Program-made: the position numbers and the translations under genes
Source: Streptomyces albus subsp. albus
GTDB taxonomy: Bacteria > Actinomycetota > Actinomycetes > Streptomycetales > Streptomycetaceae
Length of the DNA: 64,000 nt
Assembly: GCF_000719865.1 (NCBI RefSeq)
Contig: NZ_JOID01000017.1
Location: forward strand, 71,915-135,914
Direction: 5' to 3'
Part shown: positions 12,487 to 21,900 of the stretch, piece after piece
How the letters are laid out: the number at the start of each line of letters is the position of its first letter
Numbering within the stretch: the first letter of the stretch is position 1
The notes under the pieces: model-generated
What the model was told of the DNA's origin: nothing
The model's input: the letters and a program-made list of their open reading frames with translations, nothing else
Databases searched by the model: none

Positions 12487-13200
12487 CTACGGCCGCGGGG
12501 CGGGGACGCCCGTGAGGGCGGTGAGCATCGGGTCGAGCGCCTGCTGGATCTCCTCGCCGATGGAGCGGAAGAAGGTGATCGGCGCACCGTACGGGTCGTG
12601 CACCTCGTCCGCCTCGGCGCTGGGCGCCAGCAGCCAGCCGCGCAGCGCCGCCGCGGCGCGCACCAGGGCGCGGGCGCGGTCGACGACGGCCCCGTCGGGC
12701 GCGGGGTCGGGCAGGGTCGCCGGGTCTATGGCCCGTACCAGCCGGGTGAACTCCTTGAGCGTGAAGGTGCGCAGGCCCGCCGAGTGCCCCATGGAGATCA
12801 CCTGGGCCCGGTGGTCGCGGGTCGCGGTGAGGACGAGGTCGGCGCGGATGACGTGCTCGTCGAGGAGCTCGCGGCCGGTGAAGCCGCCGGGGTCCGCGCC
12901 GAGGTCGGTGAGCACGGTCGCCGCGTGCGCCTCCATGGGGGCGCCCTCGTGCCCCCAGGTGCCGGCGCTCTCCACGACGATGCCGCAGGGCCCGCCGAGC
13001 CGGTGGGCGAGGGCATGCCGGGTCAGCCGCTCGGTGATGGGCGAGCGGCAGACGTTGCCGGTGCTGACGTGGAGGATGCGGAAGACGCCGGGGTCCCCGC
13101 CTCCGTCGGAGACGGAGAAGGCACCCGGCCGCGGACCCGGGAAACCGCCCGCGCGGCCCGGGAGGCCGTCCGCTATGCCCCGCCCGTGGGGCGCCGTCAA
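12487..13200 (-). CDS. Low-molecular-weight protein tyrosine phosphatase-like protein, nucleophile replaced
   Basis: About 237 residues from TTG 13200, whose TTGA overlaps the TsaC stop; no other start codon lies before the domain. The fold signature is clear: FRILHVSTGNVCRSPITERL, and the C-terminal DPYG (VHDPYGAPITFF) corresponds to the general-acid loop. In active LMW-PTPs the P-loop reads VCxGNxCRSP with the first Cys as nucleophile; here that position is Ser (VSTGNVCRS), while the second Cys and the Arg are kept. The enzyme may be inactive, use another nucleophile, or act as a phosphate/phosphoprotein-binding pseudoenzyme. The position after tsaC and before the WecA-like gene is conserved in streptomycetes as I recall it. 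Confidence 0.8.
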   Translation of the reverse strand: MTAPHGRGIADGLPGRAGGFPGPRPGAFSVSDGGGDPGVFRILHVSTGNVCRSPITERLTRHALAHRLGGPCGIVVESAGTWGHEGAPMEAHAATVLTDLGADPGGFTGRELLDEHVIRADLVLTATRDHRAQVISMGHSAGLRTFTLKEFTRLVRAIDPATLPDPAPDGAVVDRARALVRAAAALRGWLLAPSAEADEVHDPYGAPITFFRSIGEEIQQALDPMLTALTGVPAPRP

Positions 13201-13844
13201 TTCGCCACCTCGAGGTCGGGTACCACCTCGCGGAGCTGCTCCGCGGAGAGCGCGCCCTCGCGCAGCAGCACCGGCACCTTGCCGGTGACGTCCACGATGG
13301 AGGAGGCCACGGCGGCCGGGGTCGGACCGCCGTCGAGGTAGACGGAGACGGAGTCGCCGAGCATCTCCTCCGCGGCGTCGCAGGTCTGCGGCGAGGGGTG
13401 GCCGGTGAGATTGGCGCTGGAGACGGCCATCGGGCCGACCTCGGTCAGCAGCTCGATGGCCACCGGGTGCAGCGGCATGCGGATGGCGACGGTGCCGCGG
13501 GTGTCGCCCAGGTTCCACTGGAGCGAGGGCTGGTGCCGGGCGACGAGGGTGAGCGCCCCGGGCCAGAAGGCGTCGACGAGCTCCCAGGCGAGCTCCGAGA
13601 AGTCGGTGACCAGGCCGTGCAGCGTGTTCGGGGAGCCGACGAGCACGGGCGAGGGCATGTTGCGGCCGCGGCCCTTGGCCTCCAGGAGGTCGCCGACGGC
13701 CTCGGGGCCGAACGCGTCCGCGCCGATCCCGTAGACGGTGTCGGTGGGGAGGACGACGAGCTCACCGCGGCGGACGGCGGACGCGGCCTCGCGCAGGCCG
13801 GTCTTGCGGTCGGTCGCGTCGGTGCAGTCGTATCGCCGTGCCAT
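13197..13844 (-). CDS. tsaC: Threonylcarbamoyl-AMP synthase (TsaC/YrdC/Sua5 family)
   Basis: 215 residues; makes threonylcarbamoyl-AMP from Thr, bicarbonate and ATP for the t6A37 modification of ANN-decoding tRNAs. The core reads LVVLPTDTVYGIGADAF, KGRGRNMPSPVLV, WPGALTLVARH, GTVAIRMPLHPVA and MAVSSANLTGHPSP, all YrdC hallmarks; K/R/S residues of the nucleotide cavity are in place. It lacks the extra Sua5 C-terminal domain. It begins about 100 bases after prmC and overlaps the phosphatase-like gene by four bases. Confidence 0.92.
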   Translation of the reverse strand: MARRYDCTDATDRKTGLREAASAVRRGELVVLPTDTVYGIGADAFGPEAVGDLLEAKGRGRNMPSPVLVGSPNTLHGLVTDFSELAWELVDAFWPGALTLVARHQPSLQWNLGDTRGTVAIRMPLHPVAIELLTEVGPMAVSSANLTGHPSPQTCDAAEEMLGDSVSVYLDGGPTPAAVASSIVDVTGKVPVLLREGALSAEQLREVVPDLEVAN

Positions 13845-13947
13845 TAACGGGCCTCCCTCGGCCGGAGCGCTGTCCGCTCGCTGTGGTCAGTGTGATGGGT
13901 GCGGCCGGTGCTGCCGTCGATCGTGCCGGAAACGGTCGCCGCGGCCG

Positions 13948-14859
13948 TCATGGCATGGCCCGGCGGGCCGTGGCGAACCGCGGCCGGTTGTTGAGGTCGG
14001 GGTGGTCGGCCGCGTCGGCCCAGCCCCGCTCCTCGGTGAAGATCCACGGCACCTGGCCGCCCTGGGTGTCGGCGTGTTCGACGACGACGACGCCGCCGGG
14101 GCGCAGCAGCCGGTGCGCGGTGCGTTCGATGCCGCGGATGGTGTCGAGGCCGTCCTCGCCGGAGAAGAGCGCCAGTTCGGGATCGTGGTCGCGCGCCTCG
14201 GGGGCCACGTACTCCCACTCGGTGAGCGGGATGTACGGCGGGTTGGAGACGACGAGGTCGACCTGGCCGTCGAGTTCGGGGAGGGCGTCGAAGGCGTTGC
14301 CCTGGTGCAGGGTGACGCGGGACCCCTCGACATTCCTGCGGGCCCAGCGCAGCGCGCCCTCGTCCAGCTCCACGGCGTGCACCCGGGAGCGCGGCACCTC
14401 CTGCGCGAGGGCCAGCGCGATGGCGCCGGAACCGGAGCAGAGGTCGACGATCAAGGGCTCGGCCACGTCCATCGCCCGGACCGCGTCTATGGCCCAGCCG
14501 ACGACCGACTCGGTCTCCGGGCGGGGCACGAACACCCCCGGTCCGACCTGGAGTTCCAGATAGCGGAAGAAGGCGCGGCCGGTGATGTGCTGGAGCGGTT
14601 CGCGGGCCTCGCGGCGGGCGACGGCCTCCCAGTAGCGGGCGTCGAAGTCGGCGTCGGCGACGGTGTGCAGCTCGCTCCGCTTGACGTCGTGCACGTAGGC
14701 GGCGAGCTCCTCGGCGTCGAAGCGCGGTGAGGGCACGCCGGCGTCGGCCAGCCGCTGGGTGGCCTGGGCCACCTCGGCGAGCAGCAGTGACCGGGGGCGC
14801 GCGGGGCGCCCGCCGGCAGCGGGCGGGTACGGGGGTCGTCCCCCGGATGAGGGCGGCAC
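13948..14859 (-). CDS. prmC: Release-factor glutamine methyltransferase
   Basis: N5-methylates the Gln of the GGQ motif in release factors and sits immediately after prfA, its substrate gene. The N-terminal helical domain (LLAEVAQATQRLADAG, PLQHITGRAFF) precedes a Rossmann methyltransferase: VDLCSGSGAIALALA binds SAM and NPPYIPLTEWEYV is the catalytic NPPY. The reading frame is open far upstream; I select GTG 14859 because GGAGG lies six bases before it. That gives a Pro/Gly-rich leader of ~24 residues before the usual LLLAEVAQ start, unusual but with the only good ribosome site. About 303 residues. Confidence 0.93.
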   Translation of the reverse strand: MPPSSGGRPPYPPAAGGRPARPRSLLLAEVAQATQRLADAGVPSPRFDAEELAAYVHDVKRSELHTVADADFDARYWEAVARREAREPLQHITGRAFFRYLELQVGPGVFVPRPETESVVGWAIDAVRAMDVAEPLIVDLCSGSGAIALALAQEVPRSRVHAVELDEGALRWARRNVEGSRVTLHQGNAFDALPELDGQVDLVVSNPPYIPLTEWEYVAPEARDHDPELALFSGEDGLDTIRGIERTAHRLLRPGGVVVVEHADTQGGQVPWIFTEERGWADAADHPDLNNRPRFATARRAMP

Positions 14860-14924
14860 GCTGTTCCTCCAGCCGGTCCGGCGGTGCGGGCTTCGGTTCG
14901 TCCCTGGGTGGCGGACGTCCGGGT

Positions 14925-16004
14925 CTACTGGGCGGCGGCCAGCTTGGCCGCCGAGTCGGCGTCCACGCAGGCCTGGATGACCGGGTCCAGGTCTCCGTCG
15001 AGCACCTGGTCCAGGTTGTACGCCTTGAAGCCGACGCGGTGGTCGGAGATGCGGTTCTCCGGGTAGTTGTAGGTGCGGATCCGCTCGGAGCGGTCGACGG
15101 TGCGGACCTGGCTGCGCCGGGCGTCCGACGCCTCCTTCTCCGCCTCCTCCTGCGCGGCGGCCAGCAGCCGGGAGCGGAGGATGCGCAGCGCCTGCTCCTT
15201 GTTCTGGAGCTGGCTCTTCTCGTTCTGGCAGGAGACGACGATGCCGGTGGGCAGGTGGGTGATGCGCACCGCGGAGTCGGTGGTGTTGACGGACTGGCCG
15301 CCGGGGCCCGAGGAGCGGTAGACGTCGATCCGCAGGTCGTTGGGTCCGATCTCGACCTCGACCTCCTCGGCCTCGGGCGTGACGAGCACACCGGCGGCCG
15401 AGGTGTGGATGCGGCCCTGCGACTCGGTGGCCGGGACCCGCTGCACGCGGTGCACCCCGCCCTCGTACTTCAGCCGCGCCCAGACGCCCTGGCCGGGCTC
15501 GGTGGCGCCGTTGCCGCCCTTGGTCTTCACGGCGACCTGGACGTCCTTGTAGCCGCCGAGGTCGGACTCGTTGGCCTCCAGGATCTCCGTCTTCCAGCCG
15601 ACGCGCTCGGCGTAGCGCAGATACATCCGCAGCAGGTCGCCGGCGAACAGGGCCGACTCCTCGCCGCCCTCCCCCGCCTTGACCTCCAGGATCACGTCCT
15701 TGTCGTCGCTGGGGTCGCGGGGGACGAGCAGCAGCCGCAGCCGCTCGGTGAGTTCCTCGCGCCGGGCTTCCAGCTCCTTGACCTCGTCCGCGAAGTCGGG
15801 GTCGTCCGCGGCCAGTTCGCGTGCCGTCTCGATGTCGTCGCCGGTGCTCTTCCAGGAGCGGTAGGCGGTGATGATCGGTGTCAGCTCGGCGTAGCGCTTG
15901 TTCAGCCGCGTCGCCTCGCGCTGGTCGGCATGGACCGCGGGGTCGGCGAGCCGCTTCTCGAGACCGGCGTGCTCGCCGATCAGTTCCTCGACCGCCTCGA
16001 ACAT
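14925..16004 (-). CDS. prfA: Peptide chain release factor 1
   Basis: 359 residues. Reads UAA/UAG stop codons through the PAT tripeptide (191-193 in [14 protein letters not shown]) and triggers hydrolysis through GGQ (235-237 in [14 protein letters not shown]). The N-terminal helical domain and C-terminal coiled region are complete. It follows rpmE after a strong terminator, so it probably has its own promoter or depends on read-through. Confidence 0.97.
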   Translation of the reverse strand: MFEAVEELIGEHAGLEKRLADPAVHADQREATRLNKRYAELTPIITAYRSWKSTGDDIETARELAADDPDFADEVKELEARREELTERLRLLLVPRDPSDDKDVILEVKAGEGGEESALFAGDLLRMYLRYAERVGWKTEILEANESDLGGYKDVQVAVKTKGGNGATEPGQGVWARLKYEGGVHRVQRVPATESQGRIHTSAAGVLVTPEAEEVEVEIGPNDLRIDVYRSSGPGGQSVNTTDSAVRITHLPTGIVVSCQNEKSQLQNKEQALRILRSRLLAAAQEEAEKEASDARRSQVRTVDRSERIRTYNYPENRISDHRVGFKAYNLDQVLDGDLDPVIQACVDADSAAKLAAAQ

Positions 16005-16090
16005 CGGGATGCGTTTCCTCGGGAGTGGGGTGGGGCGGGCGGTTGCGCCCGCGGGGTGCGGATGGCCGTGAGGGCCCGGTGGACGACAAA

Positions 16091-16138
16091 GCGCCGGTCC
16101 GGCCGCCCCTGGCAGAAGGGGCGGCCGGAGTCCGGCGC
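16091..16138 (-). terminator. Terminator after rpmE
   Basis: A perfect 12-bp stem (16099-16110 with 16117-16128, six-base loop) extended by a second 7-bp pairing (16091-16097 with 16132-16138). It lies 10-58 bases after the rpmE stop. Confidence 0.8.
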
Positions 16139-16148
16139 CGTGGGGTCG

Positions 16149-16373
16149 CTACTTCTTGGCGGACCCGGCGTTCTTGCCGAAGCGGGCCTCGAAGCGGGCC
16201 ACGCGGCCACCCGTGTCGAGGATCTTCTGCTTGCCCGTGTAGAACGGGTGGCACTCGGAGCACACGTCGGCGCGGATGGCGCCCTCCTTGACGGTGCTGC
16301 GCGTGGTGAACGAGGCTCCGCAGGTGCAGCTCACCTGGGTCTCGACGTACTCGGGGTGGATGTCGCGCTTCAA
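16149..16373 (-). CDS. rpmE: Ribosomal protein L31 (zinc-binding form)
   Basis: 74 residues of the 50S subunit. Four cysteines, C16, C18, C38 and C41 (SCTCG and [11 protein letters not shown]), form the zinc ribbon of the C+ type, so this is the zinc-replete paralogue and not the Zur-regulated Cys-less one. [20 protein letters not shown] is the usual C-terminal signature. It is monocistronic by context: a promoter-like site upstream and a terminator downstream. Confidence 0.97.
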   Translation of the reverse strand: MKRDIHPEYVETQVSCTCGASFTTRSTVKEGAIRADVCSECHPFYTGKQKILDTGGRVARFEARFGKNAGSAKK

Positions 16374-16479
16374 GGGATGCTCCTAAGGTTCGGGAGGGCA
16401 CCGGGTCGTCCGGGCCCCGCCTGCCCGATGGCGGACGAGGTGGGGTAACCGCCCGTACGTGAACCGGGGCCGACGCACC

Positions 16480-16508
16480 AGTCTGCCAGGACCGGGCGCA
16501 TCTCCCAA
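16480..16508 (-). promoter_or_regulatory. Candidate rpmE promoter
   Basis: On the minus strand TTGGGA (16503-16508), a 17-base spacer and CAGACT (16480-16485) form a plausible sigma-70-type promoter about 107 bases before the rpmE start. Confidence 0.4.
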
Positions 16509-16563
16509 AACCGGGGGACGGGCCGTTCTATTCCGGGCGCGGGCCGGCCGGGGCCCCGCCGGG

Positions 16564-17676
16564 TCAGGAGCCGCCGAGCACCTCGTCGGAGTCCTCGCGG
16601 GCCAGATCGGCTGCGGAGCCCTCGGTGGCGGACTCCGGGACGGGCCGGTCCCGGCGGAGGGCGTCCCAGACGGTGCGGGTCTTGTCCGTGATCGGCACCA
16701 CGCGGTTGCCGTCCGCGCGGTCGTACTCCACCGGCAGGGTGATCATGTCCAGGTCCTCGGAGTCGATCTCCCGCATGCTCCGGGAGAAGTCCAGCAGCTT
16801 CTTCACGCCGGACAGCCCGGAGTCGGTGGTGAGGGCCTTGGTGGCGGTGTCGGCGACGCCGTAGAGCCTGCCGGGGTCGCTGAAGAGGCCGATCTCGCCG
16901 ATCTGGTCGAGCAGGGCCTTGAGGAAGGCCTGCTGGAGGTGTATCCGGCCGAGGTCGCTGCCGTTGCCGATGGCGTGCCGGGTGCGGACCAGGCCGAGGG
17001 CCTGCTCGCCGTCGAGGACGTGGGTGCCGGGGGGCAGGTCGAGCCGGCTCTTCTTGTCCTCGATCCGCTCCTCGGTGGTGAGCTCGACGCCGCCGAGTTC
17101 GTCGACGAGCTTCTTGAAGCCGGTGAAGTCGATCTCCAGATAGTGGTCCATGCGGATGCCGGACATGGCCTCGGCGGTCTTGACGGCGCAGACCGGCCCG
17201 CCGATCTTGTACGACTCGTTGAACATGGCCCGCTGGACGGGCGGGTGCGTACCCTCGCCGTCCTTGTGGTCGCAGGCGGGGCGCCGCACCAGGGTGTCCC
17301 GGGGGATGCTGACGACGGTGGCCTCGCGGCGGCCCTCGTGGACGTGGACGATCATGGCCGTGTCGGAGCGGGAGCCGCTCTCGCCGGCGCTGCCGTACTT
17401 CTTGTTGGCGCCTTTGCGGGAGTCGGAGCCGAGCACCAGGATGTCCGTCGAGCCGTTGTCGACGTCCTCGGGCCGGTCGGTGCCCAGGGCCGCGTCGATG
17501 TCGATGCCCCGGAGGTTGCCGTTCAGCTTCGTCCAGACGTAGCCGAGGCCGGCGCCGCCCAGCAGGACGGCTGCGGAGAGCACCCAGGCGGTGATCCTCA
17601 GCGTCCGGCGGCGGGTCCCGCCCTTGTCGCCGGCGCCGGATGACCCGCTCTGCCCGTTCGTCGCTTCGTCCGCCAT
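16564..17676 (-). CDS. LCP (LytR-CpsA-Psr) family cell-wall glycopolymer ligase
   Basis: 370 residues. A short basic cytosolic tail ([13 protein letters not shown]) precedes a single signal-anchor helix near residues 27-49, then the extracytoplasmic LCP domain: [55 protein letters not shown]. The Arg and Asp residues that hold the polyprenyl pyrophosphate are present. LCP enzymes move glycopolymers from undecaprenyl carriers to peptidoglycan; the WecA-like initiator about 5 kb away could feed the same pathway (inference). The acidic C-terminal tail is non-conserved. Confidence 0.9.
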   Translation of the reverse strand: MADEATNGQSGSSGAGDKGGTRRRTLRITAWVLSAAVLLGGAGLGYVWTKLNGNLRGIDIDAALGTDRPEDVDNGSTDILVLGSDSRKGANKKYGSAGESGSRSDTAMIVHVHEGRREATVVSIPRDTLVRRPACDHKDGEGTHPPVQRAMFNESYKIGGPVCAVKTAEAMSGIRMDHYLEIDFTGFKKLVDELGGVELTTEERIEDKKSRLDLPPGTHVLDGEQALGLVRTRHAIGNGSDLGRIHLQQAFLKALLDQIGEIGLFSDPGRLYGVADTATKALTTDSGLSGVKKLLDFSRSMREIDSEDLDMITLPVEYDRADGNRVVPITDKTRTVWDALRRDRPVPESATEGSAADLAREDSDEVLGGS

Positions 17677-17762
17677 GTGCTCCCCACGTGTCGCTGTCCG
17701 GTTACCCCGTTACGGCGCGGTCAGACCCGGGCCGGCTCACCCGGCGCCCGTGCCCGTACGCC

Positions 17763-17802
17763 GCAGGGGGCTCCCCCCGCCGTGGCGGAAGGAGCCCCCT
17801 GC
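17763..17802 (-). terminator. Terminator after rho
   Basis: A 12-bp perfect stem (17763-17774 with 17791-17802) encloses a small second stem (CCGCC/GGCGG). It lies 30-70 bases past the rho stop and before the LCP gene. Confidence 0.8.
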
Positions 17803-17831
17803 CGGTCGCCGTGGGCGCCGCGGCGTCCGGG

Positions 17832-19940
17832 TCAGTCGTTGCCGTTGCCCGGGGCCGGGGTCGTCTTCTGGATCTGGAGCAGGAACTCCGCGTTGCTCTT
17901 GGTCTCCTTGAGCTTGTCCAGGAGCAGCTCGATGGCCTGCTGGGAGTCCAGCGCGTGCAGCACCCGGCGGAGCTTCCAGGTGATCGCGAGCTCGTCGCTG
18001 CCGAGCAGGATCTCCTCCTTGCGGGTGCCGGACGCGTCGACGTCCACCGAGGGGAAGATCCGCTTGTCGGAGAGCCTGCGGTCGAGCTTCAGCTCCAGGT
18101 TGCCGGTGCCCTTGAACTCCTCGAAGATCACCTCGTCCATCCGCGAGCCGGTGTCGACCAGCGCGGTGGCCAGGATGGTCAGCGAGCCGCCGTCCTCGAT
18201 GTTCCGCGCGGCGCCGAAGAAGCGCTTCGGCGGGTAGAGCGCGGTGGAGTCGACACCACCGGAGAGGATCCGGCCGGAGGCCGGGGCCGCGAGGTTGTAC
18301 GCGCGGCCGAGGCGGGTGATCGAGTCCAGCAGGACGACCACGTCGTGACCCAGCTCGACCAGGCGCTTGGCCCGCTCGATGGCCAGCTCGGCGACGGTGG
18401 TGTGGTCCTCGGCGGGGCGGTCGAAGGTCGAGGAGATGACCTCGCCCTTCACCGACCGCTGCATGTCGGTGACCTCTTCCGGACGCTCGTCGACGAGGAC
18501 GACCATCAGGTGGCACTCGGGGTTGTTGCGGGTGATCGCGTTGGCGATCGCCTGCATGATCATGGTCTTGCCGGTCTTCGGCGGGGCCACGATCAGACCG
18601 CGCTGGCCCTTGCCGATCGGCGCGACCAGGTCGATGATCCGGGTCGTCATCAGGTTCGGCTCGGTCTCCAGACGGAGCCGGTCCTGCGGGTAGAGCGGGG
18701 TGAGCTTGCCGAACTCGGGGCGTCCGCGGCCCGTCTCGGGCGCCATGCCGTTCACCGAGTCCAGCCGCACCAGGGCGTTGAACTTCTCGCGGCGCTCGCC
18801 TTCGCGGGGCTGGCGGACCGCGCCGGTGACGTGGTCGCCCTTGCGCAGGCCGTTCTTGCGGACCTGGGCGAGGGAGACGTACACGTCGTTCGGGCCCGGC
18901 AGGTAGCCGGAGGTGCGGATGAACGCGTAGTTGTCGAGGATGTCGAGGATGCCCGCGACGGGGATCAGGACGTCGTCCTCGGAGACCTGCGGCTCGTTGG
19001 CGAACTCCTCGCGCCCGCGGCGGCCCCGCCGGTCGCGGTAGCGGCCGCGGCGGCCGCGGCGGCCGCCCTCGAAGTCGTCGCCGTCGTCCTCGCGCTGCTG
19101 CTGGCCGCCGCCGCGCTGGTCGCGCTGGCGGTTGCCGCCCTGGCCGCCGCCGTCGTCGTTCTTGTTGCGACGGTTGTTGCCGCGCTCGCCGCGCTCACCG
19201 CGGTTGTCACGGTTGTCGCCGCGCTCACCGCGCTCGCGGCGGTCGCCCTTCTGGCCGCCCTGGCGGTCGCCGCCCTGGCCACCGCCCTGGCGGTCGCGGT
19301 CGCCGCCCTTGCCACCGCGGCCCTCGGCGCCGTCCTGCCGCTCCCCGCCCTGGGGCGCGGTGCGGGTCTCGGCGCGCGTGCGGTCGCCCTCCTGGGCACC
19401 GGCGGAGGTGTCGGCGGCGGTGTCCTCGGGGCTGCCGGCCTGCGCGGTCGCGCGGCGCCGGCGGCGCTCGCCGCCCTGCGGCGGCTCGTCGCTGGCCGGC
19501 TGGCCGGGGATCTCGATCTGCTGCTGGGGGGTGGTCTTGCCCTCGGCGCGGTCCGCGGACTCGGCGCCGGTGGCCTCCTCGCCCGTACGCGCCTTGGAGG
19601 TGGCGCGGCGGCGCGGCTTGGTGGCGGCGGCCTCGGAGGAGGGCGCGGCCTGGTCGGCGGAGTCCTTGGCGGGGGCGGCGCCGCCCGCCTGCTTCTCCTT
19701 GATGACCTCGATGAGTTGGCTCTTGCGCATGCGCGCGGTGCCCTTGATGCCGAGCGCGGAGGCAACCTGCTGCAGCTCGGCCAGGACCATGCCCTCGAGG
19801 CCGGTGCCGGAGCGGCGCCGCCTCGGGGTGCCAGTGGCAGCACCGGTGGCAGGCGCGGCAGGAGCGTCCGTGGCGGGCGCGGAGGCTGCGCCGACGTTCC
19901 CGTCGGCAGTCACGCCCATCAGATCGGTGGTGTCGCTCAC
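17832..19940 (-). CDS. rho: Transcription termination factor Rho with actinobacterial insertion
   Basis: 702 residues from GTG 19940 (SDTTDLMGV), preceded by GGAAGGA. Order: a disordered Ala-rich start, Rho N-terminal SAP-like helices ([20 protein letters not shown], ~46-84), then a ~230-residue Arg/Gly/Asp/Gln/Asn-rich insertion (~85-312), the RNA-binding OSB domain ([13 protein letters not shown]) and the hexameric RecA-like ATPase: Walker A PPKTGKT (453-459), [25 protein letters not shown], and the Q/R loops ([13 protein letters not shown]). Such insertions are known in Micrococcus, Mycobacterium and Streptomyces Rho and give additional RNA contact. An in-frame ATG at 20204 would add 88 residues with no homology and is rejected. 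Confidence 0.96.
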   Translation of the reverse strand: MSDTTDLMGVTADGNVGAASAPATDAPAAPATGAATGTPRRRRSGTGLEGMVLAELQQVASALGIKGTARMRKSQLIEVIKEKQAGGAAPAKDSADQAAPSSEAAATKPRRRATSKARTGEEATGAESADRAEGKTTPQQQIEIPGQPASDEPPQGGERRRRRATAQAGSPEDTAADTSAGAQEGDRTRAETRTAPQGGERQDGAEGRGGKGGDRDRQGGGQGGDRQGGQKGDRRERGERGDNRDNRGERGERGNNRRNKNDDGGGQGGNRQRDQRGGGQQQREDDGDDFEGGRRGRRGRYRDRRGRRGREEFANEPQVSEDDVLIPVAGILDILDNYAFIRTSGYLPGPNDVYVSLAQVRKNGLRKGDHVTGAVRQPREGERREKFNALVRLDSVNGMAPETGRGRPEFGKLTPLYPQDRLRLETEPNLMTTRIIDLVAPIGKGQRGLIVAPPKTGKTMIMQAIANAITRNNPECHLMVVLVDERPEEVTDMQRSVKGEVISSTFDRPAEDHTTVAELAIERAKRLVELGHDVVVLLDSITRLGRAYNLAAPASGRILSGGVDSTALYPPKRFFGAARNIEDGGSLTILATALVDTGSRMDEVIFEEFKGTGNLELKLDRRLSDKRIFPSVDVDASGTRKEEILLGSDELAITWKLRRVLHALDSQQAIELLLDKLKETKSNAEFLLQIQKTTPAPGNGND

Positions 19941-20295
19941 GAAGGGTCCTTCCCTGGAGCGGGCGTCGGCCTGTCTGGCTCGGCGACCGGTTGTGCTGTC
20001 CGGCTGCGGTCCCGGGTGTCCCGGACCGGCCGGTGCGGTGGTCCCGCCGAAACGGCGGAGAATCAATGGATTGGCCCGGCGGGGAGACTGTCCGGATGTC
20101 CGCCACGCCGATTCCGGAGCGTGCTCACATCTGCTCAGGCAGGCTGCACAGGCAGTTGAGGAGGCTCCCGGAAGAATGGTGTCCCCGAGGGGGACACAAA
20201 GCACCGCACCGCTCAGGTGCCAAGTGCTGACTTGAGGTTAACACTACCGGACCCAACAAACATTCCCCCTCTCGAAGACCGGCAATCGTTGGAAG
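19941..20295 (-). promoter_or_regulatory. Leader region of rho
   Basis: The 355 bases upstream of rho hold no gene I can support. They contain a hairpin (20179-20186 with 20190-20197, three-base GAG loop) and a relatively AT-rich stretch near 20230-20275 suited to a promoter. Rho genes are commonly autoregulated through their leaders; that role is an inference here. Confidence 0.4.
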
Positions 20296-21252
20296 TCACC
20301 CGGCGGACCGCGGGGCGCCCCCCGGCATTCCGCCCTGCCCCGTGAGCGGCAGGACGCAGGCGCCCGAGCCGTCCAGGGACAGCCGGTTGGCCGCCCATCC
20401 CTCCCCGGCGAGCCGCGCGACCTTGTCGGCCGTGCTCTCCTCGGCGAGGGCCAGCACCGTCGGTCCGGCGCCGGAGATGACGGCGGGGACGCCGTCCTGG
20501 CGGAGCCGGGCGACCAGGGCCGCGCTCTCCGGCATCGCGGGGGCCCGGTACTCCTGGTGGAGCCGGTCCTCGGTGGCGGCGAGCAGCAGTTCGGGGCGCC
20601 GGGTCAGGGCCTCGACGAGCAGGGCGGCCCGGCCGGCGTTGGCGGCGGCGTCGACGTGCGGGACCATGCGCGGCAGCAGGCCGCGGGCGGTCTCGGTGAG
20701 CACGGGCGTGGAGGGCACGAAGACGACGGGGACGACGCTCGGCGCGGGGTCCATCCGGATGGCGCGGGCGGAGCCGCCGTCGGTCCAGGCGAGGGTGAAG
20801 CCGCCGAGCAGGCAGGCGGCGACGTTGTCGGGGTGGCCCTCGATCTCGGTGGCCAGTTCCAGCAGCGCGGTGTCGTCGAGCTTCTCGGCCCCGCCTATGG
20901 TCACGGCGCGCGCGGCGACGATTCCGGCGCAGATGGCGGCGGAGGAGGAACCCAGCCCGCGGCCGTGCGGGATGCGGTTGGCGCAGACCACTTCGAGGCC
21001 GCGCGGCTGCCCGCCGAGCAGGTCGAAGGCGGTGCGCAGGGAGCGTACGAGGAGGTGGCTCTCGTCCCGCGGGAGCGTTTCCGCGCCCTCGCCGGCGATG
21101 TCGACGTGGAGCCCCGCCTCGGCGACGCGGACCACGACGTCGTCGTACAGGCCCAGGCCGAGGCCGAAGGCGTCGTAGCCGGGGCCGAGATTGGCGCTGG
21201 TCGCGGGGACGCGCACCCGGACGGCGGCGGCTCGGAAGGCGGGACCGGCCAT
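20296..21252 (-). CDS. thrB: Homoserine kinase
   Basis: 318 residues, GHMP kinase; phosphorylates homoserine for threonine synthesis. Motif 1 is VRVPATSANLGPGYDAFGL, the ATP loop is RIPHGRGLGSSSAAICAG, and motif 3 is AVISGAGPTVLAL. The start ATG 21252 has AAGGAG upstream; an upstream in-frame ATG at 21420 gives 56 residues of non-homologous sequence. It follows thrC in the same direction after an unusually long 644-base gap. Confidence 0.95.
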   Translation of the reverse strand: MAGPAFRAAAVRVRVPATSANLGPGYDAFGLGLGLYDDVVVRVAEAGLHVDIAGEGAETLPRDESHLLVRSLRTAFDLLGGQPRGLEVVCANRIPHGRGLGSSSAAICAGIVAARAVTIGGAEKLDDTALLELATEIEGHPDNVAACLLGGFTLAWTDGGSARAIRMDPAPSVVPVVFVPSTPVLTETARGLLPRMVPHVDAAANAGRAALLVEALTRRPELLLAATEDRLHQEYRAPAMPESAALVARLRQDGVPAVISGAGPTVLALAEESTADKVARLAGEGWAANRLSLDGSGACVLPLTGQGGMPGGAPRSAG

Positions 21253-21840
21253 CGCTCGGTGACTCTCCTTGGATCGGAACAACGGGATTTCCCCCGGGGG
21301 AACCCGCCGGGGACGGGCCGCGGATGCTGCTGCCAGGGGCTTCGCCCGGGGCCGGTGGCGGCCTGCCGGTGCTTGCTCTGCCAGTACTCTGCGTGCCCTG
21401 CCGGTGCCGTGCATATGCATCCGGCAAGCGGCTGAAGGGGCGGGGTTCTCCTCCAGCCTATCGAAGGAAGGTTCTGTCGCGACATAGGGCGCACAGGAGG
21501 CGCACGATGCGTGTCGTCACCGTTCCGTGCTTCCGGATACGGTCTGCGTCGGTTGCGGCCGGAGCGGGCCGGACCAGGCGTTTCCGCCCGGTCCGGGGCT
21601 CCTGTGACCGTTTACGGCGGCTTGCGGACGCCTGCCGGCGAGGGCGGGGACTCGCTGCGGCCGGGCCGGCCCGTCGCGGCCGCTGCGGCGTGGGCGGTGC
21701 GGAGCCCGCGCCCGGCGGTGCGAGGCCGGTGCCGGACGGTACGGGGCGAGGCCGGTGCGGAGCCGAGGCCGGGCGGTGCGGGGCCGTGCGGCCCGGCGCG
21801 GACGGGCGGTTCACGCGCGTCCGCGCCGGAGGACGGCCTC
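21253..21840. other. Long thrC-thrB spacer without a supported gene
   Basis: Very GC-rich, low-complexity DNA with short recurring GAGGCCGG, GGTGCGG and GGAGCC words (especially 21690-21800). An AGGAGG-ATG pair at 21495-21509 on the plus strand opens a frame whose codon use is not gene-like. I see no terminator strong enough to isolate thrB. Confidence 0.5.
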
Positions 21841-21900
21841 CGCTTCCGGGGCCGGATCAGGGCTCCGGGGACCGGACCACGGCTCCCGAAACCGGATCAG
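21841..21900. repeat. Three imperfect 20-bp tandem repeats at the thrC 3' end
   Basis: Units at 21841-21860, 21861-21880 and 21881-21900 share a GGCTCC-GG-ACCGGA(T/C)CA core. The third unit contains the thrC stop codon, so the array grew from or into the gene end. Confidence 0.7.

Noticed and set aside
21495..21600. AGGAGG and ATG (21507) on the plus strand in the thrC-thrB gap
   Set aside because: Perfect spacing, but the frame has poor third-position GC, encodes Arg/Ala-rich sequence and runs on antisense through thrC.
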